From Tuwongella immobilis (GTDB lineage: Bacteria; Planctomycetota; Planctomycetia; Gemmatales; Gemmataceae): 64,000 nucleotides of DNA. Position numbers and translations under genes: made by a program. Below are positions 1 through 9,083 of the stretch, piece by piece (the stretch's first letter is position 1; each line of letters opens with the position of its first letter). The stretch lies in contig NZ_LR593887.1 in the NCBI RefSeq assembly GCF_901538355.1, positions 2,022,920 through 2,086,919 of the forward strand, given 5' to 3'. The notes beneath the pieces were generated by a model, which saw nothing but the letters and a program-made list of their open reading frames with translations, had not been told where the DNA came from and ran no database searches.

Positions 1-2342
1 TCGTATTGATTCTTCAGCCCCAGCCCCGCTGTGGCCACCAGCGACCCGCCCGCTTTCACCCAGGCTTCCAACAGCGGCACCGTGCGACGGTCCAGCCATT
101 CGCCCGCTTGGTAAACCACCTGATAATTCTTCAGCACGCCCAGATCGACGATATCATCTTCCGTGATGAGATCGACCGCATACCCCGCTTGCACCAACGC
201 CAGGTACAGATATTGCTGCTCCTTGCGGGCGAGAATCGAATTTAATTCCTTGGGGGCGTTTTTGCACTGTGCGGTGAACGGATCGGCCGAGCGATCGACC
301 ATCTTGCGGGCTTCGTGGAAATCCGTCGCTTGGCTGAGAATCAGCGCCACTTTCGCCGGGCGAAGTTTGCCCGTGGTCTGCATCGTTTCGATGGCCGCCG
401 TATCGTGGATCGATTCGGTAATCACCCGGTAATTCTCCGGGTAGTGCCAGTTGATGTAATTTTCCGTGAAGCGTTCCGGCGGTCCCACCCAGAACGAATT
501 GATATGCGATGCCCCGTAGCCAATGGAGAGCAGCATATTCCGCCGCAGATTCTCCGGCGTCTGCCCGGGGGCGTGCGGCATCACATAGAAATGAATCGGC
601 AATTGATGATATTTCGACCCCGCTCGTATCTGGGCGAACATCCATGACACCATCTGCGGCACTTCCGGCACGCTGAAGATGTAATCTTCCGCCCACAACA
701 TGCTCATACCGCGATATTTGAACAGGTCCACCCATTGATACACCGGGCCGTAGCACAGCGCCAAATGGTGTGGCGAGTAGTTCGCGCCGGTGAGCACTTC
801 GGGGCCGAAGAGTTGTTCCGTGAGTTCCGTCATGGCGCGGAATTCGGAGAAGCGTTGTTCTTCGTTGAAGCGGTTGGAATACCACAGCAAGCGGCCGCCA
901 TCGTCTTTTTTGTCCGTCAGTTTGGCCTGAGTGGGGGGCACGCCCAACTCATCGGCGGTGAGCTTCTTTTGGGCGATCCATTGCTGGAACGCGGCTTGTT
1001 GTTTCGCGTCTTGGAAGTTGATGCGGCCAACGTGAATTTCATCGCCGAAGCTGAGAATTTTCAGCTTGGATTTATTCGCATATTGATTGGCGAACTGCTT
1101 GATGGCATCGGGGCTGGACGCGTGGGCATGCAGGTCATCCCGAGCGGCGTGTGGGTACGAATCCGGCAGAATCGTGTTGTATCCCATGGTATGCTTCAGC
1201 TCATGCACCCATGGCTCATTACCCACGAAGGCACCGTAGAACAGCAGTTGTTTGGGCTTGGTGGCGCTCGCTTTTCGCCAGGTTTTCGCCTGGGCAATCA
1301 GCCCCTCGGCATGGGTGCGGGCCAGTTTCACCGTCGCCTTCGGATTCCAAGTCACATCAATCGGAATCACCACCGATTCCTGATTCCGGGCCATCACCGC
1401 GCCAACCGATTGATTTCCGGCGGCGTCGCGGGCGAACTGCAGCGGAATCTCGCTGGCTTCCGGCAATGAAACGGTCAAGCCTTCATCGTGGACCAACCGG
1501 CAGAATGGGCCGATGTTCACCCACGGAGACCATTCCCCGGCGGGAATCGGCTGATCGGGCAGTGCCATCGTTGCGCCGCCGTATTGCGGCTGATAGTGCC
1601 CCGCACGGGAAAGCGACAATTTCGCGGGTTTCGCGGTGGTATTGCGAAAGCGGACGTACAATTTCGACGCTGCGAAGGCTTCCATTGTGAACGGCGAACC
1701 CACCGAATACGGCTGGAATCCCTGATAGCGATTCTCCAGATCGGTCGTCAGCACAACGAAATCGACAAATCGGTCGCCGCCACGTTCGGGATTCTTGAGC
1801 GCGGTCAAGCGAATCGCCGCCGGACCCGCCGCCAGCAGCACCTCATTCGGTGACCCTTCCGCGGTGTCGTGATCGGTCCCCCAGGGCCACCACAACTCGT
1901 TGCTTTGTCCCGAGAAACTCCAGAGCCGATCCGTGCCTTTGCGACCGTAATCGTGACTGAACACGACTTTTCCGCCCTGAATAATCTCAATGCGGTGCAG
2001 GTAGTTGAAGTACGGCGGAGCTTGGTATTTGCTCCAGATTCGGTACGCGCCGGCCTTGGGAATCGTGATCGATTGGGCTGCCACCGCATCCACGACATCC
2101 TTGGCCGCACCCAGGCAACCCCCATGCGTCATCCACATGCCGCCATAGGTATGGCTGCCGTAGGTGTCATCTTGGTGGGTCACTTTCCAGCCGTTTTCGG
2201 TGGTGGGAGTGAATTGTTCCCCCTCGGCAATCACCACTTCGCCCCGCGCCAGCGACGCCACCAGCGTCATCAGGCCAAGGGCAAGGGCAAAGACAGGCCA
2301 ACGAATCGCTCGGGGGTGGGATCGACAAGATTGACACGGCAT
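1..2342 (-). CDS. Large secreted protein with GH-like/GATase-like region, partial (C-terminus beyond left edge)
   Basis: An open frame of 780 codons runs off the left edge without a stop. The ATG at 2342 has a GGAGG ribosome-binding site nine bases upstream and a good promoter further up. Residues 1 to about 33 form an N-terminal signal peptide (basic start, hydrophobic stretch VFALALGLMTLVASL). A beta-rich region of about 300 residues follows. Next come about 350 residues with a TIM-barrel-like glycosidase flavour (WVHELKHTMGYNTILP, ILSFGDEIHVGR, GYGASHINSFWVGPP). The visible end (LVQAGYAVDLITEDDI, KNYQVVYQAGEWLD, WVKAGGSLVATAG) resembles the beta-galactosidase trimerisation/GATase-like fold. 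The secretion signal is clear. The enzymatic class is an inference from fold-like motifs, and no catalytic pair can be assigned. Confidence 0.7.
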   Translation of the reverse strand, partial: MPCQSCRSHPRAIRWPVFALALGLMTLVASLARGEVVIAEGEQFTPTTENGWKVTHQDDTYGSHTYGGMWMTHGGCLGAAKDVVDAVAAQSITIPKAGAYRIWSKYQAPPYFNYLHRIEIIQGGKVVFSHDYGRKGTDRLWSFSGQSNELWWPWGTDHDTAEGSPNEVLLAAGPAAIRLTALKNPERGGDRFVDFVVLTTDLENRYQGFQPYSVGSPFTMEAFAASKLYVRFRNTTAKPAKLSLSRAGHYQPQYGGATMALPDQPIPAGEWSPWVNIGPFCRLVHDEGLTVSLPEASEIPLQFARDAAGNQSVGAVMARNQESVVIPIDVTWNPKATVKLARTHAEGLIAQAKTWRKASATKPKQLLFYGAFVGNEPWVHELKHTMGYNTILPDSYPHAARDDLHAHASSPDAIKQFANQYANKSKLKILSFGDEIHVGRINFQDAKQQAAFQQWIAQKKLTADELGVPPTQAKLTDKKDDGGRLLWYSNRFNEEQRFSEFRAMTELTEQLFGPEVLTGANYSPHHLALCYGPVYQWVDLFKYRGMSMLWAEDYIFSVPEVPQMVSWMFAQIRAGSKYHQLPIHFYVMPHAPGQTPENLRRNMLLSIGYGASHINSFWVGPPERFTENYINWHYPENYRVITESIHDTAAIETMQTTGKLRPAKVALILSQATDFHEARKMVDRSADPFTAQCKNAPKELNSILARKEQQYLYLALVQAGYAVDLITEDDIVDLGVLKNYQVVYQAGEWLDRRTVPLLEAWVKAGGSLVATAGLGLKNQY

Positions 2343-2377
2343 GCGGAAGCCTCCGGCAGAAATAAGGTTGCCGTTCG

Positions 2378-2406
2378 ATTCTACGCCGCAACATACCGAC
2401 TCGCAA
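2378..2406 (-). promoter_or_regulatory. Sigma70-like promoter for the left-edge secreted protein gene
   Basis: On the minus strand, TTGCGA (2406-2401) and TAGAAT (2383-2378) are separated by exactly 17 bases. They match the -35 and -10 consensus at 4/6 and 5/6 positions. They lie 36 bases upstream of the ATG at 2342 and its GGAGG site. Consensus match and spacing are the only evidence. Confidence 0.5.
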
Positions 2407-2515
2407 TCATCGATTCATCGGAGAAATCGAATCATCCGATTGCTTGACGAATTGCCGCACGCCCATGCCCACACCCGCGAACCATCACGCGACGATTCCC
2501 CGAATCCGCCATCGC

Positions 2516-3883
2516 TTAGACCAGCAGGTCCGGCACATGGCTGCCCCACGGAACCAGCGTAAACGGGCGATCCAGACTGTCCCGAAGTTCCAAATCCTTC
2601 GAGATGCCCAAACAATGGTAAATTGTGGCGACGATATCCGCCGGCGAGACCGGATTGAGCGACGGGCGGCCGCCGATTTTGTCGCTGGCACCGTAGACAT
2701 ACCCTGGCTTGACTCCGCCGCCGGCCATCAGCAGACTGTAGCAGAAATTCCAGTGATCACGCCCCGCTGCGCCGTTGATTTTCGGGGTGCGGCCAAATTC
2801 GCCCATCACCACCACCAGCGTGCGATCCAAGCGATTGCGGGCGTGCAAATCGCTCAAAAGCGCGGAGACGGCGGAATCGAGTTGTGGAAGTAATTCATTC
2901 TTCAACTTGGTGAAATTGCCACCGTGCGTGTCCCAAGTCGCGTTCGCATCCGGTGCCCAGGAGACGCTCACCATCCGCGTGCCCGCCTCGATCAACCGCC
3001 GCGCCAACAGCACACTTTGACCATAAATGTTGCGACCGTAGGCATCGCGGATGCGGCCCGGTTCTTGCTCGATCTGAAAGGCTTTCTGCGCGGCCCCGGA
3101 GGTCAACAACTCAAATGCCCGTTGCCGAAATCCGTCCAGATCCCGCACCAGCGATTCCGATTGCGAGGATGCCTGGCCGGTCTTCAAATCCCGCAGCAAC
3201 TGCTTGCGGCTTTCCAATCGAGCGGATTGCAGATCGGCACGCGGGGACAATTCTTCGATTTGGAAATCGGCCTGATTGGGATCTTTGAGCACAAACAACG
3301 GGTCATACGCTCGGCCCATCCAGCCGCCGAAGAAGCCCGGTTGCGGCGGACCACCGGCCCCTTCCTTGGTGATGAACGGGAGCGAAACATATGGCACAAT
3401 CGGCACTTGCGGCGGATGCATGCGACCGAACACCGACCCAATCGCTGGCCAATCGGTGGGACGAGCACCGCCGCCGATTTCGCCACGATCATGGCCAGTC
3501 ATCGCCGCATAAACCGCCGCCGCGTGGGAATTATTCACGCCGTGATGCGCTGAGCGAATCAGCGTGCATTCATGCATCCAACGGGCCATTTTCGGGAGAT
3601 GTTCGCCGAATTGCACCCCGGGCAGCGAAGTGGCAATTGGCTTGAATTCCCCGCGAATTTCAGCAGGTGCGGACGGCTTGAGATCCCACATATCCAGGTG
3701 ACTGGGCCCGCCATCCAGAAAGATCAGAATGCACGAATCCGCCGTGCGACGGGCCGAGGTTTGCCCCTCCGCCTCGGCCCGCAACAACGTGGGAAGATTC
3801 AGCCCGAAGTAGCCGATGGCACCGGCTTCGAGAATTTGTCGGCGAGACGGCAAGCAATCCGTTCGAGAATCGGCACGATTCAT
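2516..3883 (-). CDS. DUF1501 domain-containing protein
   Basis: This 455-residue protein belongs to the DUF1501 family, which is expanded in planctomycetes and related to the sulfatase/alkaline-phosphatase fold. Typical segments are visible: an N-terminus with an RR pair before a hydrophobic stretch (PSRRQILEAGAIGYFGLN), CILIFLDGGPSHLDMWDLKP near residue 52, TLIRSAHHGVNNSHAAAVY near 110, SVSWAPDANATWDTHG near 310, and VVVMGEFGRTPKINGAAGRD near 360. The protein is probably exported by the Tat route. A TGAGG ribosome-binding site precedes the ATG. Family members usually sit beside cytochrome-type DUF1549/DUF1553 proteins, but none is adjacent here. The neighbour downstream on the same strand is the left-edge secreted protein, which has its own promoter. 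The substrate is unknown. Confidence 0.9.
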   Translation of the reverse strand: MNRADSRTDCLPSRRQILEAGAIGYFGLNLPTLLRAEAEGQTSARRTADSCILIFLDGGPSHLDMWDLKPSAPAEIRGEFKPIATSLPGVQFGEHLPKMARWMHECTLIRSAHHGVNNSHAAAVYAAMTGHDRGEIGGGARPTDWPAIGSVFGRMHPPQVPIVPYVSLPFITKEGAGGPPQPGFFGGWMGRAYDPLFVLKDPNQADFQIEELSPRADLQSARLESRKQLLRDLKTGQASSQSESLVRDLDGFRQRAFELLTSGAAQKAFQIEQEPGRIRDAYGRNIYGQSVLLARRLIEAGTRMVSVSWAPDANATWDTHGGNFTKLKNELLPQLDSAVSALLSDLHARNRLDRTLVVVMGEFGRTPKINGAAGRDHWNFCYSLLMAGGGVKPGYVYGASDKIGGRPSLNPVSPADIVATIYHCLGISKDLELRDSLDRPFTLVPWGSHVPDLLV

Positions 3884-4027
3884 GGGGTGGGCCTCAGCGG
3901 TCGGCAGGCTCGCGCTCGCCGGGAGAGTCGGAGGTTGGGTGCGATTCCCCGATTTTGCCCCAATCGCACCACGCTGGCAATCAAAATCCGGCGATTGTCG
4001 ACACCTGGCATTTTGCGGGGCGGAATC

Positions 4028-6559
4028 TCATGCCTTGGTCACCCGGCAGGCGAAGCATTTGTAGGCTTGCTGACCGGAGATGGCGTCGAAATAGCGATCA
4101 TCCGTGAGGTGATTCGCCGACTGGTAGCGGGGCAGATCGAACTCATCCCCCAGCGATTGCGCCGGGCCGAATGTGCTGGGCACAAACACGGTATCCGGGC
4201 GGATTCCTTCCCAAATGAGCAGCGTGCCTTCGATCTTGCCGCGCGGGCTTTCCACCCAGACGCGATCACCGGATTGCAGTTGAGCGGCCTCGGCGGTTTT
4301 CGGATGCATCTGAATGAATCGCACGCCGTTGCGTTGCTTGCCGGTGGGGAGCCACTGCGTCACGCCGGCGAAATGCACCACACTGGGCCGACCGATCATG
4401 CCCATGAGCGGAAATCCTTCCGGGCGAGGCGTGCTTGGATGCGGACGCCAAGCGATTTTGCGAGTCAATGCGTGCGGATGCACGGGGTTGGGCACCAATT
4501 CGGGGCGGTGTTCCATCACCGGCAGGTTGCCAATCACTTCCGGGTGCGTGTGAAAGCGAGGCAACGCCCGACTGCCCATGGTCGCAAATCGCCGATCCAT
4601 CTCCGGGGTGACGATTTCGATTTTGCCCGATGGCGTGGGAAAGCGTTTGCCGGGGTGTCCGAGCGCGGCCATGGCTTCGCCCCAACTCGGATGATCCAGA
4701 TACAGCGTACTCACACCGGGATGCTGAGGATGCGGACAGGGCCACCGCAGCGGCTCCGCACGATTCGCCATCCGCTCGGCACTCATCCCCTGCATCGCGG
4801 GCGTGTGCTGCACGAATTCCTGCCAAAGCTGTCGATAATCCTTCCATGCCAGGGGAAAGGCGTTGGTCCAATATTCCGGGGGATTTTTGCTGTCCAGTTT
4901 GGCCAACGTGTGCGCCAGATCGATCCAGATTTCCCAATCCGGTTTCGCATCCCCGACACGCGACACCGCCGCCGATTGCCAGCGAATCGCGCGATCGTCT
5001 CGCCGCATGTACACGCCGTCCATTTCCAACCCGCTACACACCGGCAGCAGCAGATCGGCGAACAATCCCGATTCTTCCGGGAACAGGCCGGTATACACGA
5101 AGAAATCGAGCTGCGAGAACGCCGCCGCCACTCGGGTCGTGTGACTGCTCGACAACAGCGGATTGCCCATGGAAATGAGCGATTTCATCCGATACGGTTT
5201 GCCTTCCAGAATCGATTCGGCGAACCAATCGGGGCCGACGGGCATGGCGGGCTGCGTGATTTTCGGCACAGACGCGCTCAATGCGGGCAATCGCAGGTCG
5301 CCCGGCCAGGTGTTGTGCATGAAATTGCAGCCGCCGCCGGGCACGCCGATATTCCCGGTGATCGCCGCCAGGAAAGTCATCGCTCGGTAGGTATCGAACG
5401 CATTCACCTGATGCGAAATGCCCGCGTTGCAGAAAATCGCCGCGGGTTTGGCATGGGCGTAATCGTGGGCCAACTGGCGAATCTGCGCGGGGGGAACATC
5501 GCAGACATTCGCGGCCCAATCGACGGTATAGCCGTTCTGCTGCAAATGCGTGACCAATTCCGGGTAGCCAATCACCCATTTGTCCACCAATGCGCGATCA
5601 ATCCAATTGCGGTCGATGATTTCCCGCAGCATTCCCAGCACGAGGGCGAAATCGGTGTGCGGCTTGATGGCAACCCAGGCATCGGCGTGGCTGGCGGTGG
5701 GGGTCTTTCGCGGATCGATGACGACGAGTTTCGCCCCAGTTTGTTGCCGACATCGCAGCAGATGGGCAAACGTCACCGGATGCGTTTCGGCCTGATTCGT
5801 GCCAAAAAACAAGAAATAATTCGCGGAGCCGAGATCCTCGCGGCCAGTCGCCGGATCGACCCCGTAGCCGTTGGTGAAATTGCCCAGGCCGAACGTGGTG
5901 GCCAGCGCATTGCCGCCAGCATCGTTGCAGACGGGGCCAACATCGGTGTCGTTGGGACTGCCGAGGAGCGTGAATAGCCGATGAATCAGCGAGCCGACGC
6001 CGCGTGGTAATCGGCCCGAGGTGCGACTGACGACGGTGTGCGCTTCCCCCGCATCACGCAACGCGAGCCATTTCTGGGCGATGATGGTGAGCGCTTCATC
6101 CCATGAAATCGGCGCAAATGCGGAATCGGGTGCGCCTTTCTTGCCACCAATGCGTTTCATGGGTGTTTTCAACCGCCGCCGATTCGCCAGCAATTCGGTC
6201 ATCATCTCGGCTTTCACGCAGATTTGCCCGGCTTGGACCGGATCATCGCTGCGGCCATGAATCGCAATCACGCGACCGGCTTTCAGATGGACTTTCAGCC
6301 CACAGTTGGAGTTGCAGAACTGACAGGCCGAATCGACGATTTTGTCGGGGGCCAACGCCGCGGAATCTCGGGTAAAGTCAATGGGCGAAGCGGGTTGCGG
6401 CGCACTCGCGGAATCGGGCGACGCGGGGGACGAAGCGGCGGGCGGCTCATCCGCAGCAGCGGCGGGCCGAATCGTGAGTGCGGGGAGCAACGCACTGCCG
6501 ATTGCCGCTTGTCGCAGCCAGTCGCGACGATTCGGGCCAGCGGAATTGGAATCACTCAT
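4028..6559 (-). CDS. Tat-exported molybdopterin-dependent oxidoreductase (nitrate reductase-like catalytic subunit)
   Basis: This 843-residue protein is a CISM/DMSO-reductase-family molybdoenzyme. Residues 10-30 carry a twin-arginine signal (NRRDWLRQAAIGSALL). Cys79, Cys82, Cys86 and Cys114 form the N-terminal 4Fe-4S site (CX2CX3CX27C). Cys211 in GPVCNDAGGNA sits where the family places its molybdenum ligand, which points to the cysteine-ligated NapA/Nas/formate-dehydrogenase-like branch. The C-terminal cofactor-binding domain is present (RFIQMHPKTAEAAQLQSGDRVWV). The frame stays open upstream to about 7081, but that extension overlaps another plausible gene. The ATG at 6559 (GGAG ten bases upstream) directly precedes the Tat signal. 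No electron-transfer subunit, chaperone or cofactor gene is adjacent, so substrate and redox partner are unknown. Confidence 0.87.
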   Translation of the reverse strand: MSDSNSAGPNRRDWLRQAAIGSALLPALTIRPAAAADEPPAASSPASPDSASAPQPASPIDFTRDSAALAPDKIVDSACQFCNSNCGLKVHLKAGRVIAIHGRSDDPVQAGQICVKAEMMTELLANRRRLKTPMKRIGGKKGAPDSAFAPISWDEALTIIAQKWLALRDAGEAHTVVSRTSGRLPRGVGSLIHRLFTLLGSPNDTDVGPVCNDAGGNALATTFGLGNFTNGYGVDPATGREDLGSANYFLFFGTNQAETHPVTFAHLLRCRQQTGAKLVVIDPRKTPTASHADAWVAIKPHTDFALVLGMLREIIDRNWIDRALVDKWVIGYPELVTHLQQNGYTVDWAANVCDVPPAQIRQLAHDYAHAKPAAIFCNAGISHQVNAFDTYRAMTFLAAITGNIGVPGGGCNFMHNTWPGDLRLPALSASVPKITQPAMPVGPDWFAESILEGKPYRMKSLISMGNPLLSSSHTTRVAAAFSQLDFFVYTGLFPEESGLFADLLLPVCSGLEMDGVYMRRDDRAIRWQSAAVSRVGDAKPDWEIWIDLAHTLAKLDSKNPPEYWTNAFPLAWKDYRQLWQEFVQHTPAMQGMSAERMANRAEPLRWPCPHPQHPGVSTLYLDHPSWGEAMAALGHPGKRFPTPSGKIEIVTPEMDRRFATMGSRALPRFHTHPEVIGNLPVMEHRPELVPNPVHPHALTRKIAWRPHPSTPRPEGFPLMGMIGRPSVVHFAGVTQWLPTGKQRNGVRFIQMHPKTAEAAQLQSGDRVWVESPRGKIEGTLLIWEGIRPDTVFVPSTFGPAQSLGDEFDLPRYQSANHLTDDRYFDAISGQQAYKCFACRVTKA

Positions 6560-6668
6560 GGGCCGACGCTCCGAATCAAGTCTGGACTGCGATTCAATGT
6601 AATGAATCTTGACAGAACGACAGCAGTTCTGTGGTTGAGCTGTATTTTGGCGGCGGTGAAGGGGGCTG

Positions 6669-7091
6669 TCAATGAGTTGTCGGCGAGTCTGAAGCGGATT
6701 CGATCTGGCGAGCGATTTCGGCCAGTTTTTCCGAGACCAGCCGATCGAGAGTTTTCGCGGCAAGTCCATCCGGGAAGATTTCCCCGTCGCCGGATTCCAA
6801 CATGCGAGCGTAGTCCCAGGGATAGAAGGTGCTCCCTTTCGCGGCATCGAGTGCGCCCAGGAAGATCTCCAGTTTCCCCGGGTGAACGAGGACCAAATAC
6901 CAGCGACATTTTCCCCGGACGGTCCCGGTGACCCAGTGCAAGCGCCGTCCGATGTCATCCCGAACGGCCGTTTCCGTGAGCGATCGCGGGGCGGTGGGCT
7001 GTTGACTTGGCGCGGATTCGGAAGTGGGCGGGCGAACCGCCGCGGCCAGACTCGTGCTTGCACGCGGCGGATTTTTGTCACGAAAGCTCAT
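6669..7091 (-). CDS. Hypothetical protein (140 aa)
   Basis: I do not recognise a family. The first 40 residues are Ser/Thr/Pro-rich and probably disordered. A compact region follows (RRLHWVTGTVRGKCRWYLVLVHPGKLEIFLGALDAAKGSTFYPWDYARML, given here only as positions about 50-100 in outline), then a charged helix (LAAKTLDRLVSEKLAEIARQIE). This frame gives a better-balanced protein than the competing upstream extension of the molybdoenzyme frame, which is Arg/Pro/Ser-rich. It starts 37 bases after the VirD4-like gene and ends about 110 bases before the molybdoenzyme start, so co-transcription with the ATPase gene is possible. Confidence 0.55.
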   Translation of the reverse strand: MSFRDKNPPRASTSLAAAVRPPTSESAPSQQPTAPRSLTETAVRDDIGRRLHWVTGTVRGKCRWYLVLVHPGKLEIFLGALDAAKGSTFYPWDYARMLESGDGEIFPDGLAAKTLDRLVSEKLAEIARQIESASDSPTTH

Positions 7092-7128
7092 GAATCGAAC
7101 TCACGAATGGCCATTCTTGGTGGGCGCA

Positions 7129-8439
7129 TCATCGACCACGCGATCCGAGTTTCGCATATCGGGGATTGGGTTGGAAGAGTCCTTGAAAAAGAGAATCTTG
7201 CAGATAATCCAATCGACGGACGATTTTTCCGTCTTCGCCGGTCATCATCAGCACTTGGTCGTCGGGGTGCATGCCGAACAATTCATGCGAGGGAATGCCG
7301 GCAATCTCCGCACACGAGCGCGCCATCCAATGGTTGGTGAATCCGAAGAGTTGCACTACTCCGGAATTGTTCAGAATCGTTTCCCAATCGGTGGGGTAGA
7401 GTTGTTTGAGTTGGGCCAAGTCTTGCCAGAATGTCCACAATTGCACGCCGTAGCCCCGCATCAGCGTCATGCCGGTGCGCAATAATGGCAATGACCCGAG
7501 TTGGGCGGCTTCGTCCAGGAGCATGATGGTCCGTTCGCGCGGCATCTGGCGACGACGCAGCAGACACATGCACAACGTGCCAAACCAGAGACGCAGCAAT
7601 GCCCGGTGCGAGTCGAGTTTATCGGGTGGGAACACCAGAAAAATATCGATCGCTTCGCCGCGTGCCCAGGCAGTCAGATCGAAGGTGGTCTTGGCGAGCG
7701 CTTGCCGAACCACCCGACTACCCAGGGCTTTGACGAACGACTGTGCGGTCGAGCGGACAGACGGGCGACAGCGTTCTTTCTCGTGAGAAAGGTAGGCGAC
7801 CAGTTCCTGTCGCGTCAACGGATTCTGAAAGGTAAGCGTGTCCAAGGCGACAGCGATGTGATAATCGCTATCATCGGCATACAAGCGATCGAGCATGGTT
7901 CCGAGATGTCGGGAGTCTGGTGCGGTCGATTCCATCACCCAGCCAATCAACCCAGTCAACATCCCTTTTGCGGAAAGATCCCAGAACGGATCACGCGACA
8001 GGAGGTTGATTCCGCCGGTGACTAACTCCGCCAATGTCTCGGAATCAGAATCGGCGTCGCTTTCGGGGAGCGAAAGCAGATCCAACGGATTCAACCCTTC
8101 GGAATTCGGGCCGAGAATCTGAAACGGATCCAGAATCACCACTTCGTGCCCCATCGCTCGTCGGCGGGCGGCGGCGATCTGGGCGTTTTCGCCTTTGATG
8201 TCGATGCAGAAAATCGGCCCGGTGTAGGTCAGTAGCGTTGGCACCACCGCCGAGCGACCCTTGCCAGCGCCGGTGGGGGCGATGGTGAGAATATGCGAAT
8301 CCCGCTGGTGTGGCAGGATCGTCGCATCGGAAGCGAAAGAACCACCCCGGCCAAACCCGAATGGTTGCGATTCGGAATCGCTTGGGTGCGACCAGCCAAC
8401 CAGCGGATGTGGAGAATCGCTGAACAATTGGGGCGTCAT
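7129..8439 (-). CDS. VirD4/TraG-like P-loop ATPase (soluble, orphan)
   Basis: This 436-residue ATPase resembles type IV secretion coupling proteins. Walker A is APTGAGKGRS (around residue 55). FCIDIKGENAQIAAARRRAMGH and VVILDPFQILG are typical of TraG/VirD4. Walker B is RTIMLLDEAAQLG (around 300), followed by a sensor-like segment LWTFWQDLAQLKQLYP. The usual N-terminal transmembrane segments of VirD4 are absent. The ATG at 8439 was chosen because AAGGA lies seven bases upstream; longer starts at 8463 and 8529 lack such a site. No relaxase, pilus or other secretion gene is present. A DNA-pumping or effector-recruiting role is known for the family, but the role here is open. Confidence 0.8.
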   Translation of the reverse strand: MTPQLFSDSPHPLVGWSHPSDSESQPFGFGRGGSFASDATILPHQRDSHILTIAPTGAGKGRSAVVPTLLTYTGPIFCIDIKGENAQIAAARRRAMGHEVVILDPFQILGPNSEGLNPLDLLSLPESDADSDSETLAELVTGGINLLSRDPFWDLSAKGMLTGLIGWVMESTAPDSRHLGTMLDRLYADDSDYHIAVALDTLTFQNPLTRQELVAYLSHEKERCRPSVRSTAQSFVKALGSRVVRQALAKTTFDLTAWARGEAIDIFLVFPPDKLDSHRALLRLWFGTLCMCLLRRRQMPRERTIMLLDEAAQLGSLPLLRTGMTLMRGYGVQLWTFWQDLAQLKQLYPTDWETILNNSGVVQLFGFTNHWMARSCAEIAGIPSHELFGMHPDDQVLMMTGEDGKIVRRLDYLQDSLFQGLFQPNPRYAKLGSRGR

Positions 8440-8614
8440 CGGGGATTCCTTGGGTGCGTCCATTCCGATTCGTGGAAGTTGGCGACTCCACTTGCAGGAA
8501 CATACGCACTTCATCCCCCGAAATTTCAAAAAATCAGCGATTGTCGGTCAACTTTCGCGCAGACGGCCTCCGCCATGCGCCGCGAACGATGCCGTCTGCG
8601 GTGGATCGGAGCAT

Positions 8615-9082
8615 TTACAACGCTCTTGGCCACAGCGAGCGACCATGGGCCAGCCCCGGCCAGGGGACCAGCGCGAGAATCCCTAGCATCACCACCGTCA
8701 TGCCGATGGCGGTCAGCCGGAATTTCGCGGTCGAAGATTCCATTCGTTTCGTGACCGAGGCGATTGCTTGCGCAGACAGCCCTCCGATCAACATTCCAAC
8801 CGGGTGAATCCAGCCGAAAAAGACCAACTCCGCCCCGCTGGTGGGCAGGCTCCAGGTGGCAAGATTCATTCGGGTGAGCGGACTATTCAGGTAAATCATC
8901 ACGCCCATCAGCATTTGCAGATTCAACGCGGAGGTGAAGCCAAGCATCGTCAGCGTGTCGCGTGATTCCCAGGTTCGCCCGGCGATCCAACCACGCCAGG
9001 TGCGGTAAATCGTCGCAATTCCAAAGCCGAGGATGATCCAGCGAAGCGTCTGATGCGACAGAATTAAGCCGTTGAGATCCAT
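8615..9082 (-). CDS. Small integral membrane protein, cytochrome b-like family
   Basis: This 155-residue protein has four predicted membrane helices (WIILGFGIATIY, MLGFTSALNLQMLMGVMIYL, ELVFFGWIHPVGMLIGGL, LTAIGMTVVMLGILALVPWP). An N-terminal HQTLRW segment and a second histidine (IHPVGM) resemble small membrane proteins often annotated as cytochrome B in Bacteroidetes, where the histidines might bind haem. The start at 9082 is supported by GGAGG about ten bases upstream, inside the end of the DUF3817 gene whose stop lies one base before it. The two are probably translated together. Haem binding is an inference. Confidence 0.7.
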   Translation of the reverse strand: MDLNGLILSHQTLRWIILGFGIATIYRTWRGWIAGRTWESRDTLTMLGFTSALNLQMLMGVMIYLNSPLTRMNLATWSLPTSGAELVFFGWIHPVGMLIGGLSAQAIASVTKRMESSTAKFRLTAIGMTVVMLGILALVPWPGLAHGRSLWPRAL

Positions 9083-9083
9083 T

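Noticed and set aside
3572-5977. Long plus-strand open frame (about 800 codons) opposite the molybdoenzyme
   Set aside because: It has shadow composition (rich in Arg, His, Gly) and no domain, and the minus strand encodes a clear enzyme.
6560-7081. N-terminal extension of the molybdoenzyme frame
   Set aside because: It is Arg/Ser/Pro-rich, lies upstream of an intact Tat signal and overlaps a better-looking 140-residue gene in another frame.
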